From Streptomyces boluensis (GTDB lineage Bacteria; Actinomycetota; Actinomycetes; Streptomycetales; Streptomycetaceae), in assembly GCF_009908195.1 (NCBI RefSeq), contig NZ_JAAAHS010000001.1, forward strand, positions 1 through 64,000: a DNA stretch of 64,000 bases. Direction: 5' to 3'. Made by a program: the position numbers and the translations under genes. Position 1 is the stretch's first letter, and the number at the start of each line of letters is the position of its first letter. Positions 53,048-60,835 of this stretch are shown one piece after another. A model generated the notes under the pieces. That model saw nothing but the letters and a program-made list of their open reading frames with translations. It was not told the DNA's origin and did not search any database.

Positions 53048-55279
53048 ATGGGAAACAAGCGCTCGGGCGGAGGCCTGTCGCCGACTCAGCAGGCCGCCAA
53101 GTTCCTCGGCGTCAGCGCCCTCGCGGGTGCTGTGCTGGCCGGTATCGCCCTGCCCGCGGCAGGTGCGCTCGGACTCGCCGCGAAGGGATCCGTCGAGGAG
53201 TTCGACGAGATCCCCGCCAACCTCAAGCGGCCACCGCTCAGTCAGCGCACCACGATCCTCGACAACAAGGGCGGCACGATCGCCACGGTCTTCTCGCGTG
53301 ACCGCACGCTCGTGGACCTCAAGGACATCTCGCCGTACATGCAGAAGGCGATCGTCGCGATCGAGGACTCACGGTTCTACGAGCACGGCGCGGTCGACCT
53401 CAAGGGCATCCTGCGCGCGGTGAACCAGAACGCGCAGTCGGGCAGCGTCTCTCAGGGCGCGTCCACGCTCACCCAGCAGTACGTGAAGAACGTCTTCGTC
53501 GAGGAGGCGGGCAACGACCCGACGAAGGTCGCGGAGGCCACTCAGCAAACCCTCGGCCGCAAGATCCGCGAGTTGAAGTACGCGATCCAGGTCGAGCAGG
53601 AGCTGGGCAAGAAGAAGATCCTGGAGAACTACCTCAACATCACGTTCTTCGGACAGCAGGCGTACGGCGTCGAGGCCGCGTCCCAGCGGTACTTCTCCAA
53701 GCCCGCCAAGGACCTGAAGCTGCAGGAGGCCGCGCTGCTCGCCGGCATCGTCCAGTCCCCGAGCCGGTACGACCCGGTCAACGACTCGGAAGAGGCCACG
53801 AAGCGGCGGAACATCGTGCTCCAGCGCATGGCCGCCACCCGCGACATCTCGCAGGAGGAGGCCGCCGCGGCGAAGAAGAAGCCGCTCGGCCTCCAGGTCA
53901 GCAGGCCCAAGGAGGGCTGCATCACCGCGGTGCGCGGCGCCGGCTTCTTCTGCGACTACGTCCACAACGCCTTCGTGAGCGACCCCACCTTCGGCAAGAC
54001 CCGCAAGGACCGCGCGAAGATCTGGAACCAGGGCGGCCTGAAGGTCAGGACGACACTCGACCCGCAGACCCAGGAATCGGTTCAGGCGTCGATAAAGGAC
54101 AACGTCAACCAGTCCGACCAGGTGGCCACCGCGGTCTCCATCGTCGAGCCCGGCACCGGCAAGGTCCTCGGCATGGGCCAGTCCCGGCCGTACGGCTACG
54201 GGCCCAACGAGATGGCCATCAACCTCTCCGTGGACAAGCGCATGGGCGGCGGCGCGGGCTACCAGCCCGGCTCCACCTTCAAGCCGATCGTCGCCGCGGC
54301 GGCCATCGAGCAGGGCAAGTCACCGACGCAGAAGTACGGTTCGCCGTACGAGATGCCGTATCCGAGCCCGGTGAACACCTGCTCCGGCAACTGGACCAAC
54401 ACCCAGAACGAGAAGCTCACCAACGAGAACGAGGAAGAGGTCGGCCCCTACGGCATGCGGGAGGCGACCGCGAAGTCGGTCAACACCTACTTCGTGGAGC
54501 TGATCAGCGACATCGGCATCTGCCCGGTGACCTCCATGGCCGAGAAGATGGGCGTCAACCGCGCCGACGGCAATCAGATCGCGCAGGCCCCGTCCATCGC
54601 GCTCGGCACCCAGGAGATGTCGCCGCTGACGATGGCGTCGGCGTACGCCACGTTCGCCAGCCGGGGCACGTACTGCACGCCCATCGCGATCGAGGCGGTC
54701 GTCGACGCCGACGGCAAGTCGATGCCGGTGCCGCAGAGCAAGTGCAACCGGGCCATGTCGCCGAAGACCGCCGACACGGTCAACACCCTGCTCAAGGGTG
54801 TGGTCGAGGACGGCACCGGAAAGCAGGCCGGACTCGGCAGCCGGCCGAGCGCGGGCAAGACCGGAACCACCGACTTCCGTTACGCGGCCTGGTTCGTCGG
54901 CTACACGCCGAACATGTCGGGCGCCGTCTGGGTCGGCGACCCGCACCACAAGCGGCAGATGACCGACATCACCATCGGCGGCAGCTACTACGACAAGGTC
55001 TACGGCGGTGAGGTCCCCGGCCCCATCTGGAAGGCGGCCATGTCGGGCGCCCTGATGGGCAAGCCCGCCCCGGACTTCAACCTCATCAACATCCCGAAGG
55101 ACAAGCCCAAGGACAAGGACGAGGGCGACCACGAGGAGGACGAGAAGCCGACGAAGCCGGGCGGCGGTGACGGCGGCGGCGACCCGTGGCCCGACATCAC
55201 GTTGCCCCCGGACGTCCTCGGCGGCGGAGGCAACGGCGGGAACGGCGGCGGCAACGGCCGGTGGCCACAGGGCCGATGA
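53048..55279 (+). CDS. Bifunctional class A penicillin-binding protein
   Basis: Peptidoglycan glycosyltransferase/transpeptidase, 743 aa (PonA2-like by position). One N-terminal transmembrane helix (about 20-45). The GT51 domain has catalytic E106 in AIEDSRFYEHGAVD, then STLTQQYVKN and RKIRELKYAI. The transpeptidase has S409-x-x-K412 (GSTFKP), SVN, and K604-T-G-T. Cysteines at GCITAVRGAGFFCDY and NTCSGN may pair. The C-terminus is a charged, then Gly/Pro-rich tail with GGGNGGNGGGNG, typical of Streptomyces PBPs. Confidence 0.95.
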   Translation: MGNKRSGGGLSPTQQAAKFLGVSALAGAVLAGIALPAAGALGLAAKGSVEEFDEIPANLKRPPLSQRTTILDNKGGTIATVFSRDRTLVDLKDISPYMQKAIVAIEDSRFYEHGAVDLKGILRAVNQNAQSGSVSQGASTLTQQYVKNVFVEEAGNDPTKVAEATQQTLGRKIRELKYAIQVEQELGKKKILENYLNITFFGQQAYGVEAASQRYFSKPAKDLKLQEAALLAGIVQSPSRYDPVNDSEEATKRRNIVLQRMAATRDISQEEAAAAKKKPLGLQVSRPKEGCITAVRGAGFFCDYVHNAFVSDPTFGKTRKDRAKIWNQGGLKVRTTLDPQTQESVQASIKDNVNQSDQVATAVSIVEPGTGKVLGMGQSRPYGYGPNEMAINLSVDKRMGGGAGYQPGSTFKPIVAAAAIEQGKSPTQKYGSPYEMPYPSPVNTCSGNWTNTQNEKLTNENEEEVGPYGMREATAKSVNTYFVELISDIGICPVTSMAEKMGVNRADGNQIAQAPSIALGTQEMSPLTMASAYATFASRGTYCTPIAIEAVVDADGKSMPVPQSKCNRAMSPKTADTVNTLLKGVVEDGTGKQAGLGSRPSAGKTGTTDFRYAAWFVGYTPNMSGAVWVGDPHHKRQMTDITIGGSYYDKVYGGEVPGPIWKAAMSGALMGKPAPDFNLINIPKDKPKDKDEGDHEEDEKPTKPGGGDGGGDPWPDITLPPDVLGGGGNGGNGGGNGRWPQGR

Positions 55280-55304
55280 GGCTCGCTGCGCGGCCTTGAC
55301 CTTG

Positions 55305-55350
55305 ACGTGAAAGTGGGCGCCCCCTGCTCAGGGGGCGCCCACTTTCACGT
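55305..55350. terminator. Strong bidirectional terminator, PBP / YqeY
   Basis: Perfect 20-bp stem from 55305-55324 to 55331-55350 with a 6-nt loop, 26 nt past the PBP stop. Confidence 0.95.
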
Positions 55351-55370
55351 ATCCGCGCGGACCGGTTCCG

Positions 55371-55420
55371 CGTGTGTATCCGTCGGCCGGTTCAGCGTGT
55401 GTATTTGTCGGCCGGTTCAG
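55371..55420. repeat. 25-bp tandem duplication at the YqeY stop
   Basis: Two adjacent 25-bp units, 23 of 25 identical. The second covers the YqeY stop codon (55417-55419), so the duplication supplies or displaced the C-terminus. Confidence 0.85.
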
Positions 55421-55881
55421 CCGGCGAGGAGGCTCTTGACCACCGCGGCCACCCGGCCGCCCTCGGCCAGGCCCGCGACCTTCGGGTTCACGATCTTCAT
55501 GACCTGGCCCATGGCGCGCGGCCCTTCGGCTCCGGCGGCCTTCGCCTCCGCCACGGCCTGCGTGACGATCTCCGTGAGCTCGTCGTCGCTGAGCTGCTTC
55601 GGCAGGTACTCCGCGAGCACCTCGCCCTCGGCCTTCTCCCGCTCCGCCTGCTCGGCACGCCCGCCCTGCGCGAAGGCGTCGGCGGCCTCGCGGCGCTTCT
55701 TCGCCTCGCGGGTGATCACCTTCTGCACCTCGTCGTCGGAGAGCTCACGGGACGACTTGCCCGAGACCTCCTCCTTGGTGATCGCGGTCAGGGTCAGCCG
55801 AAGCGTGGAGGAGCGCAGTTCGTCGCGCTGCCTGATCGCCGTGGTGAGGTCGTCGTGCAGCCTGGACTTGAGCGTGGTCAT
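55417..55881 (-). CDS. GatB/YqeY domain protein
   Basis: 154 aa. Opens MTTLKSRLHDDLTTAIRQRDELRSS. Contains VITREAKKRREAADAFAQGG and YLPKQLSDDELTEIV, then AMGQVMKIVNPKVAGLAEGG, all YqeY landmarks also found at the C-terminus of the GatB amidotransferase subunit. It may act in tRNA-dependent amidation or tRNA binding; the precise role is unknown. ATG 55881. Confidence 0.92.
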   Translation of the reverse strand: MTTLKSRLHDDLTTAIRQRDELRSSTLRLTLTAITKEEVSGKSSRELSDDEVQKVITREAKKRREAADAFAQGGRAEQAEREKAEGEVLAEYLPKQLSDDELTEIVTQAVAEAKAAGAEGPRAMGQVMKIVNPKVAGLAEGGRVAAVVKSLLAG

Positions 55882-55957
55882 GGCCCAAGTGTCGCAGGTG
55901 CGCGGCTGATGGCGCCCGCCGATTTCTCGGCGGTACGGCTTCTGCGACGATGGGCGC

Positions 55958-56929
55958 ATGCGCGCGCGATACGGAGTACCTCTGGGAATCACCGCGGCCG
56001 GAGCCGCCGGTGTGGTGTACGCGGCCGGGTTCGAGGCCCGCTCCTTCCGGCTCCGCCGGGTCACGGTGCCGGTACTGCCGCCCGGGATGCGCCCCTTGCG
56101 TGTGCTCCAGGTCTCCGACATCCACATGGTGAGCGGCCAGCGCAAGAAGCAGCGCTGGCTCCAGTCGCTCGCCGGCCTGCGCCCCGACTTCGTCATCAAC
56201 ACCGGCGACAACCTGTCCGACCCGGAGGGCGTACCGGAGGCGCTGGACGCGCTCGGCCCGCTCATGGAGTTCCCCGGCGCGTACGTCTTCGGCTCCAACG
56301 ACTACTACGGCCCCAAACTCCGCAACCCCGCCCTGTACTTGATCGAGAAGCTCCAGGGCAAGCACGGCCTCAACGGCAACGCGCCCGCCGTCGGCGTCGT
56401 CCACAACCCGTGGGAAGATCTGCGCGACGCGTTCGACGCCGCGGGCTGGGTCGGCCTCAACAACACCCGCGGCTCGCTGAAGATCGACGGTTACGAGATC
56501 GGCCTCACCGGCCTGGACGACCCGCACATCAAGAGGGACCGGTACGCGCGCGTGGCGGGCGGTCCGGAGGCGGGCGCCGACTTCTCGCTCGGCGTGGTGC
56601 ACGCCCCGTACATCCGCTCCCTCGACGCGTTCACCGCGGACGGCTATCCCCTGGTCCTCGCCGGCCACACCCACGGCGGCCAGCTCTGCATCCCCTTCTA
56701 CGGCGCCCTGGTCACCAACTGCGACCTGGACACGGAGCGCGTGAAGGGCCTGTCACGGCACGCGGCCGGGGGCAACGAGTCGTATCTGCACGTCTCCGCG
56801 GGCTGCGGCACCAACCGGTACACCCCGGTCCGCTTCGCCTGCCCGCCGGAGGTCACGCTCCTCACCCTCGTACCGCGCGACGGTCTGCACGGCTCACACG
56901 GATCGCCCGTCTCGCGCGTCGTTCGCTGA
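55958..56929 (+). CDS. Membrane-anchored metallophosphoesterase
   Basis: 323 aa. N-terminal hydrophobic helix (GITAAGAAGVVYAAGF). Dinuclear-metal motifs: VSDIHMV (D-x-H), VINTGDNLSD (GDxx), GSNDYYG (GNH/D-type) and LAGHTHGGQ (GHxH). Matches the YkuE/LpxH-like calcineurin group and Rv3683 in position. Substrate unknown, possibly a phospholipid pyrophosphate. The upstream GACGAT, 6 nt from the ATG, is only a weak -10. Confidence 0.88.
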   Translation: MRARYGVPLGITAAGAAGVVYAAGFEARSFRLRRVTVPVLPPGMRPLRVLQVSDIHMVSGQRKKQRWLQSLAGLRPDFVINTGDNLSDPEGVPEALDALGPLMEFPGAYVFGSNDYYGPKLRNPALYLIEKLQGKHGLNGNAPAVGVVHNPWEDLRDAFDAAGWVGLNNTRGSLKIDGYEIGLTGLDDPHIKRDRYARVAGGPEAGADFSLGVVHAPYIRSLDAFTADGYPLVLAGHTHGGQLCIPFYGALVTNCDLDTERVKGLSRHAAGGNESYLHVSAGCGTNRYTPVRFACPPEVTLLTLVPRDGLHGSHGSPVSRVVR

Positions 56930-56965
56930 GGCGGCTCTCCGGCGGCCTGTCACGGCACCTTTGCT

Positions 56966-56971
56966 TACGGT
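56966..56971 (+). promoter_or_regulatory. -10 box of Pr6Pr gene, leaderless
   Basis: TACGGT with a 6-nt gap to the ATG at 56978. Confidence 0.5.
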
Positions 56972-56977
56972 TGGGGC

Positions 56978-57757
56978 ATGATCACCCCTTTTGCCGAGGA
57001 CGAGGACGCTGACGCTGACGCCGGAGCCTCCAGGCCCTCGGAAGCGGTCGCTCCGCCGGTGCGCAGGCCCCCCGTACGCAGACCGCTGGTCGCCGGGGCC
57101 TGCGCGCTGATCGCCCTGGCCGCCGCGACCGGCATCGTCATCGACCTGTTCCTCGGCAGCCCGCTGCGGGTGCTCAGCTATTTCACGATCCAGAGCAACG
57201 TGCTGGTCGCCGCGGTACTGGCCGCGTCGGCCCACCGCGCCTGGACCGGGCGCCCGGCGCTGGCGCCGTGGATCACCGCGGGCACGACCCTCTTCATCTC
57301 GATCACCGGCCTCGTCTACCACCTGGTCCTGGCCAACTCAGCCAGCGATTTCGCGACGACCGACGGCCCGGAGACCCTGACCGGCCTGCACGCCGCGGCC
57401 AACGACCTCCTCCACACGGTCACGCCGATCGGCACCGCCCTGATCTGGCTCCTCCTGACCCACCCCGGCGGCCTCCGCCCGCGCCACTCGGGCCTGTGGA
57501 TGCTCTACCCCCTGGCCTACCTGATCTTCGCCCTCACCCGCGGCGCTCTCCTGCCCCCTGGCTCGGTGGCCCGCTACCCGTACCCCTTCGTCGACGTGGA
57601 ACAACACGGCTACGCGGCCATCCTCGGCAACTCCGTGCTCTTCGGCCTGGTCTTCTACGCCCTCGCCCTGGCCATCGTCGGCCTGGACCGGATCCGCCCG
57701 ACCCTCCGGCCCCGCGAAAACCGGATTTCGTCTACGGGCGACGGTCCGCTAAAGTAA
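56978..57757 (+). CDS. Pr6Pr family six-helix membrane protein
   Basis: 259 aa. Acidic N-terminal ~20 residues (EDEDADADAG), then six membrane helices. YFTIQSNVLVAAVLAAS and a helix with FATTDGPETLTGLHAAANDLLHTVTPIGTAL are typical of Pr6Pr proteins. WMLYPLAYLIFALTRGALL and YPYPFVDVEQHGYAAIL complete the pattern. Function unknown. Last chromosomal gene before the element's tRNA site. Confidence 0.85.
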   Translation: MITPFAEDEDADADAGASRPSEAVAPPVRRPPVRRPLVAGACALIALAAATGIVIDLFLGSPLRVLSYFTIQSNVLVAAVLAASAHRAWTGRPALAPWITAGTTLFISITGLVYHLVLANSASDFATTDGPETLTGLHAAANDLLHTVTPIGTALIWLLLTHPGGLRPRHSGLWMLYPLAYLIFALTRGALLPPGSVARYPYPFVDVEQHGYAAILGNSVLFGLVFYALALAIVGLDRIRPTLRPRENRISSTGDGPLK

Positions 57758-57796
57758 TCGATGTCGCCGCGACGTGGTCACACAACGCAGCGACAT

Positions 57797-57870
57797 CGGG
57801 GTGTAGCGCAGCTTGGCAGCGCGCTTCGTTCGGGACGAAGAGGTCGTGGGTTCAAATCCCGCCACCCCGA
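57797..57870 (+). tRNA. tRNA-Pro(CGG)
   Basis: 74 nt. The acceptor stem CGGGGTG pairs with CACCCCG. The anticodon stem CTTCG/CGAAG holds the loop with CGG (reads CCG), the T-loop is GGGTTCAAATCC, and no CCA is encoded. It is the insertion site of the element that follows. The 3' half is intact, as expected when an element restores the gene on integration. Confidence 0.97.
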
Positions 57871-57887
57871 CAGCCGAAACACCAGGT

Positions 57888-57921
57888 CAGGCCCGGTGCT
57901 GAGAGATCAGCACCGGGCCTG
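57888..57921 (+). terminator. Terminator after tRNA-Pro
   Basis: Perfect 15-bp stem CAGGCCCGGTGCTGA with GAGA loop, 18 nt beyond the tRNA. Confidence 0.85.
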
Positions 57922-57942
57922 ATTGGCGTTGCGGGGGCGATC

Positions 57943-57990
57943 TGGGAGCCGTTTGGGAGCCGACTTCGAGATCCGGCTCCCAGGGGAGCC
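57943..57990. promoter_or_regulatory. attL arm-type repeats next to integrase
   Basis: TGGGAGCCG occurs twice directly (57943-57951, 57954-57962) and once inverted (57974-57982), with a degenerate GGGGAGCC after. The cluster sits between tRNA-Pro and the integrase 3' end. Probable integrase or excisionase arm sites; the core crossover site within the tRNA cannot be fixed without the other end. Confidence 0.5.
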
Positions 57991-57991
57991 A

Positions 57992-59509
57992 CTACTGGAG
58001 GGCAGCAACCCTCGCTCGCAGTAGGTCATTCAGCGCGCGCACCGGCGACGTCGGGCACACCGCGAGGCGCGCATCAAGCGCCGCTTCCCACTGCTTGGTC
58101 AGGCCGGCCATGAGGCGCTTGCGCATGCCCGGCGTGACGTGGGCGTAGCGCGCGGAGACCGAGCCGTCGATGTGGCCCATGCGTTCGTCCATGAGGACTT
58201 TCTCGGTGCCGAGGTCCTCCATCATCGTGCGGTGGGTGTGGCGCAGGCCGTGGGGCGTGAGGCCCTTGGCGATCGGGAGCCAGCAGGCATCCGCCCGAGT
58301 GGTGGCCCCTCGGCCTCGGGCCGGGATGCCCGGCCAAGGCTCTGCGAGGACGGGTACCGGGCGGGCCTCCTGTGGTGCCTTCTTCGGGTACCAGCCGGAG
58401 ACCGCCGGGGTGAACAGCCAGGTGGCGAAGCCGTTTCGGCGCCAGTGGGCCGCGTTTTCCGACGTGGTGCCGCCTCGTATGAACCCGAGCTCTTCGATGG
58501 CGATTTGGACGCGTACGCGGGTGTCCTCGCGTACGCGGTCGGGTCGGTTGAGGACGTTGGACACCGTGCCCGTGGAGACTCCGGAGCGGCGTGCGACGTC
58601 GGTGAGCTTCGCGCCCTGGTGGCCGCCGGTGCGCGCCGAACCTTGGCCTCGGAAGACGTACGTCCTGCCGTGGCAGGGGCAGGGGTTCGGCTTCGCACGG
58701 GCGATGTGGTTGATGACGAGGGCAGACAGCCAGTCCGGCGCATCGATGGTGCGGTAGCTGTCGTCCTTGGGCGGGCAGCGGACCAGTTCGCCGGTGTCGA
58801 GTTCGTACAGCTGCCACTCGACGCGGAAGGCGTCGGGGCGTACGAACTCCGTTTCCAGGCCGACGATTTCGCCCCAGCGCTTGCCGGTGTAGCCCTTGAG
58901 GACCGTGGCGATGAACTCATCGTCGCGGCCGGAGAGCAGGGCCGCCCGCTCGGCGGTGAGCAGGATGCCGAGCGCGTCGGTGATGACCTTTTCCGGGCCT
59001 CGGTCGCGGGAGCGGCCTGCGCGCTTGCCGCGTCCGCGTCGCCGGACGGCCGGGTTGGACGTGAGCAGGCCCTCGTCGATCGCGTCCTCGAAGATCAGGT
59101 GGAGCGTGGAGCGCCAGGTCTTGACGCTCGAAGCCGCGTACGCGGCCCGCTCCTTCTTCTCCCACAGCTCGACGTCCGTGCGCAGGATGGCCGCGAGCGC
59201 CTTGTCCTCGAAGTCGGGGAGCAGGTGCTCCTCGATGTGGCGTTTGTAGTTCTGCATCGTCGAGGCGGCCAGATCCTGGGCGGCGTACCAGCGGCTGGCG
59301 TACTCGCCGAAGGTCTCCTGGCCGAGTTTCGGGTCGCGCCACTCGCCGCGCCGGTACTTGTTCTCGGCTTCGCTCGCGGCGCGCTGGGCCTCTCCCTTGT
59401 TGGCGAACTTGATCGGCTTGCCGTCCTCGCCGACGACGGTGAGGTGTTTGCCGGGCGCGATCTTGTAGCGGCCGCGCCAGTAGTTTCCGCGCTTCTCGCC
59501 GAAACCCAT
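57992..59509 (-). CDS. int: Tyrosine recombinase with inserted LacI-type HTH
   Basis: Site-specific integrase, 505 aa. N-terminal arm-binding region (1-65), SAM-like core-binding domain (about 66-150, TFGEYASRWYAAQDLA), catalytic domain from about 180. Catalytic residues: R211 (TGKRWGEIVGL), K248 (PPKDDSYRT), H420-x-x-R423 (TPHGLRHTHRT), H446 (MGHIDGS) and Y455 (ARYAHVT). Between K248 and H420, residues about 301-345 form a full LacI-family HTH plus hinge (KLTDVARRSGVSTGTVSNVL then NRPDRVRE...EELGFIRGG). The frame is unbroken and residues 356-420 (WRRNGFATWLFTPAVSGWYP) resume a normal integrase pattern, so this is an insertion, not a misassembly. Transcribed toward tRNA-Pro. Confidence 0.93.
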   Translation of the reverse strand: MGFGEKRGNYWRGRYKIAPGKHLTVVGEDGKPIKFANKGEAQRAASEAENKYRRGEWRDPKLGQETFGEYASRWYAAQDLAASTMQNYKRHIEEHLLPDFEDKALAAILRTDVELWEKKERAAYAASSVKTWRSTLHLIFEDAIDEGLLTSNPAVRRRGRGKRAGRSRDRGPEKVITDALGILLTAERAALLSGRDDEFIATVLKGYTGKRWGEIVGLETEFVRPDAFRVEWQLYELDTGELVRCPPKDDSYRTIDAPDWLSALVINHIARAKPNPCPCHGRTYVFRGQGSARTGGHQGAKLTDVARRSGVSTGTVSNVLNRPDRVREDTRVRVQIAIEELGFIRGGTTSENAAHWRRNGFATWLFTPAVSGWYPKKAPQEARPVPVLAEPWPGIPARGRGATTRADACWLPIAKGLTPHGLRHTHRTMMEDLGTEKVLMDERMGHIDGSVSARYAHVTPGMRKRLMAGLTKQWEAALDARLAVCPTSPVRALNDLLRARVAALQ

Positions 59510-59536
59510 GTGTCCCTCCCCTGCTTCGTCGTCGTG

Positions 59537-59914
59537 CTAGGCCGCGGTCCCGAACTGGCTCTGCCGGGCTCGGCGTGGCGGCCGGGCGCGGAGACGAGCC
59601 GCGGGAGCGGCGGGTGACGAAGGATGTTGCGGAGCAGGGGACTTGGCGGCCGGAGCCGCTTTCGCTGCCTGTTGCTGCGGCAGGGCAGGGCGGGCCTCGT
59701 TCATGCGGATGATCTCCGCGAGGTGCTCGCCGGTGAAGCGGTACGCGCGGCCGACGCGGGTGAACGGGATGAGCCGACGGCGGGCTCGGTCCTTGACCCA
59801 CCAGGCGGAGCAGCCCAGTACGGCCGCGACTTCCTCGGGGACGTAGAGGCGCGGCGGGCCGACCTCTGCGTGTGCCGTCGGTGCGGAGGCAGGGGTTATC
59901 GCGGGTTGGCGCAA
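59537..59914 (-). CDS. xis: Excisionase-like small HTH protein
   Basis: 125 aa. Central MerR/excisionase-type winged HTH: PRLYVPEEVAAVLGCSAWWV, KDRARRRLIPFTRVGRAYRF, TGEHLAEIIR. The rest is an Ala/Pro/Arg-rich disordered tail of about 50 residues. Located 27 bp upstream of int on the same strand, the usual place for the directionality factor of such elements. Confidence 0.8.
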   Translation of the reverse strand: MRQPAITPASAPTAHAEVGPPRLYVPEEVAAVLGCSAWWVKDRARRRLIPFTRVGRAYRFTGEHLAEIIRMNEARPALPQQQAAKAAPAAKSPAPQHPSSPAAPAARLRARPPRRARQSQFGTAA

Positions 59915-60037
59915 GGGGTGGGTCCTCTTCTGGCGGGCATGGGGCGCGGCAACGCCGACCGCCGGTCGATCGCTAGGGATGAGAGTGAGTGCCCGTACTG
60001 GGGGTTTGCGGGGCCAGGACGGGAGGGGCGCCGAGGG

Positions 60038-60550
60038 CTATGCCTCGTCGGCGGATTGGGTGTCGTCGCGACCAGGCTGAGGACCGTGCATCTTCAGCAT
60101 GGTCTTGCTGGCCTCTTCCGCCATGGCGCTCTGGACCATGAGGTCGGCTTCCTCGCGGATGTCGGGGTGCTCGGCGAGGTAGGTGTCGAGCGCGTCGCGC
60201 GCCTTCGTGAAGGCCATGTTGGCTCTCTGGGTCGCGCGGAATGCATCCACGACCTCGTCGATGAGTTCCATGGCGCGGGCCTTCGCCGCCAGCTGCGGTG
60301 GCCCGACGAGATTGCGCAGGTCGATGCCTAGGACCTCGGCGAAGCCGATGGCATCGTCGAGGTTGATGCGGCGCTTCCCGTTTTCGATCCGCCAGACCGC
60401 GGACGGGTTCATCTCGAAGCCGGCTTCGTTGAGCCGGTCGGACAGGGCGTTGGTGCTCCAGCCGCGCGCCTCGCGCTCCACCCTGATGCGGGTCGCGACG
60501 TTCGCCTCGCCGCTGAGCAGGACGCCCTCGGACGGTTCTTCCTCCGCCAC
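60038..60550 (-). CDS. XRE-family repressor of the element
   Basis: 170 aa from GTG 60550, chosen for AAGGAGG 5 nt upstream over the ATG-like frame start at 60580. HTH at about 20-75: ATRIRVEREARGWSTNALSDRL, NPSAVWRIENGKRRINLDDAIGFAE. The C-terminal helical part (ELIDEVVDAFRATQRANMAF) may be for oligomerisation. Divergent from the plus-strand transfer/replication genes across a 285-bp region with three operator-like repeats. Likely maintains quiescence and autoregulates. Confidence 0.85.
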   Translation of the reverse strand: MAEEEPSEGVLLSGEANVATRIRVEREARGWSTNALSDRLNEAGFEMNPSAVWRIENGKRRINLDDAIGFAEVLGIDLRNLVGPPQLAAKARAMELIDEVVDAFRATQRANMAFTKARDALDTYLAEHPDIREEADLMVQSAMAEEASKTMLKMHGPQPGRDDTQSADEA

Positions 60551-60578
60551 CGGCACCTCCTTCCGTTCGTAGCGATGC

Positions 60579-60650
60579 ACTGCGGTTTGCAGTACAGCCT
60601 AAACAGTAGCATTGATACTGCGAGATGCAGAATGCTTCTGCGATCTGCAA
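60579..60650. promoter_or_regulatory. Triple operator region CTGC-N5-GCAG
   Basis: O1 ACTGCGGTTTGCAGT (60579-60593), O2 CTGCGAGATGCAG (60618-60630) and O3 CTGCGATCTGCAA (60638-60650). All are dyads with a 5-nt spacer. O2 and O3 are 20 bp apart and O1 is 38 bp from O2, close to whole helical turns. A minus-strand -10 TAGGCT (60601-60596) abuts O1. The layout resembles a phage repressor switch. Confidence 0.7.
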
Positions 60651-60723
60651 TTCATGTGGCATAGTGGTGGCATCCCACCCCACCGACCTCAGGAGTCGGC
60701 ACGCCCGCACGTCACATGAAAGA

Positions 60724-60746
60724 AGCCCCCGGCGATGCCGGGGGCT
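60724..60746 (+). terminator. Leader hairpin/attenuator before the DUF3631 gene
   Basis: AGCCCCCGGC-GAT-GCCGGGGGCT, a perfect 10-bp stem about 90 nt before the ribosome site of the DUF3631 gene. Terminator-like but without a T-run; it could limit leaky transcription of the transfer operon. Confidence 0.55.
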
Positions 60747-60835
60747 CAAGCGCAAACCTCTCAACCGCCATCCCTAGCGATCAACCTGCGGAGACCGGGA
60801 TTGCCGTCCCATATGGCCCGCAAGCAGAGGAGCTG

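Noticed and set aside
60716-60835. N-terminal extension of the DUF3631 protein
   Set aside because: Would translate a terminator-like hairpin; a strong ribosome site exists at 60827 before ATG 60836.
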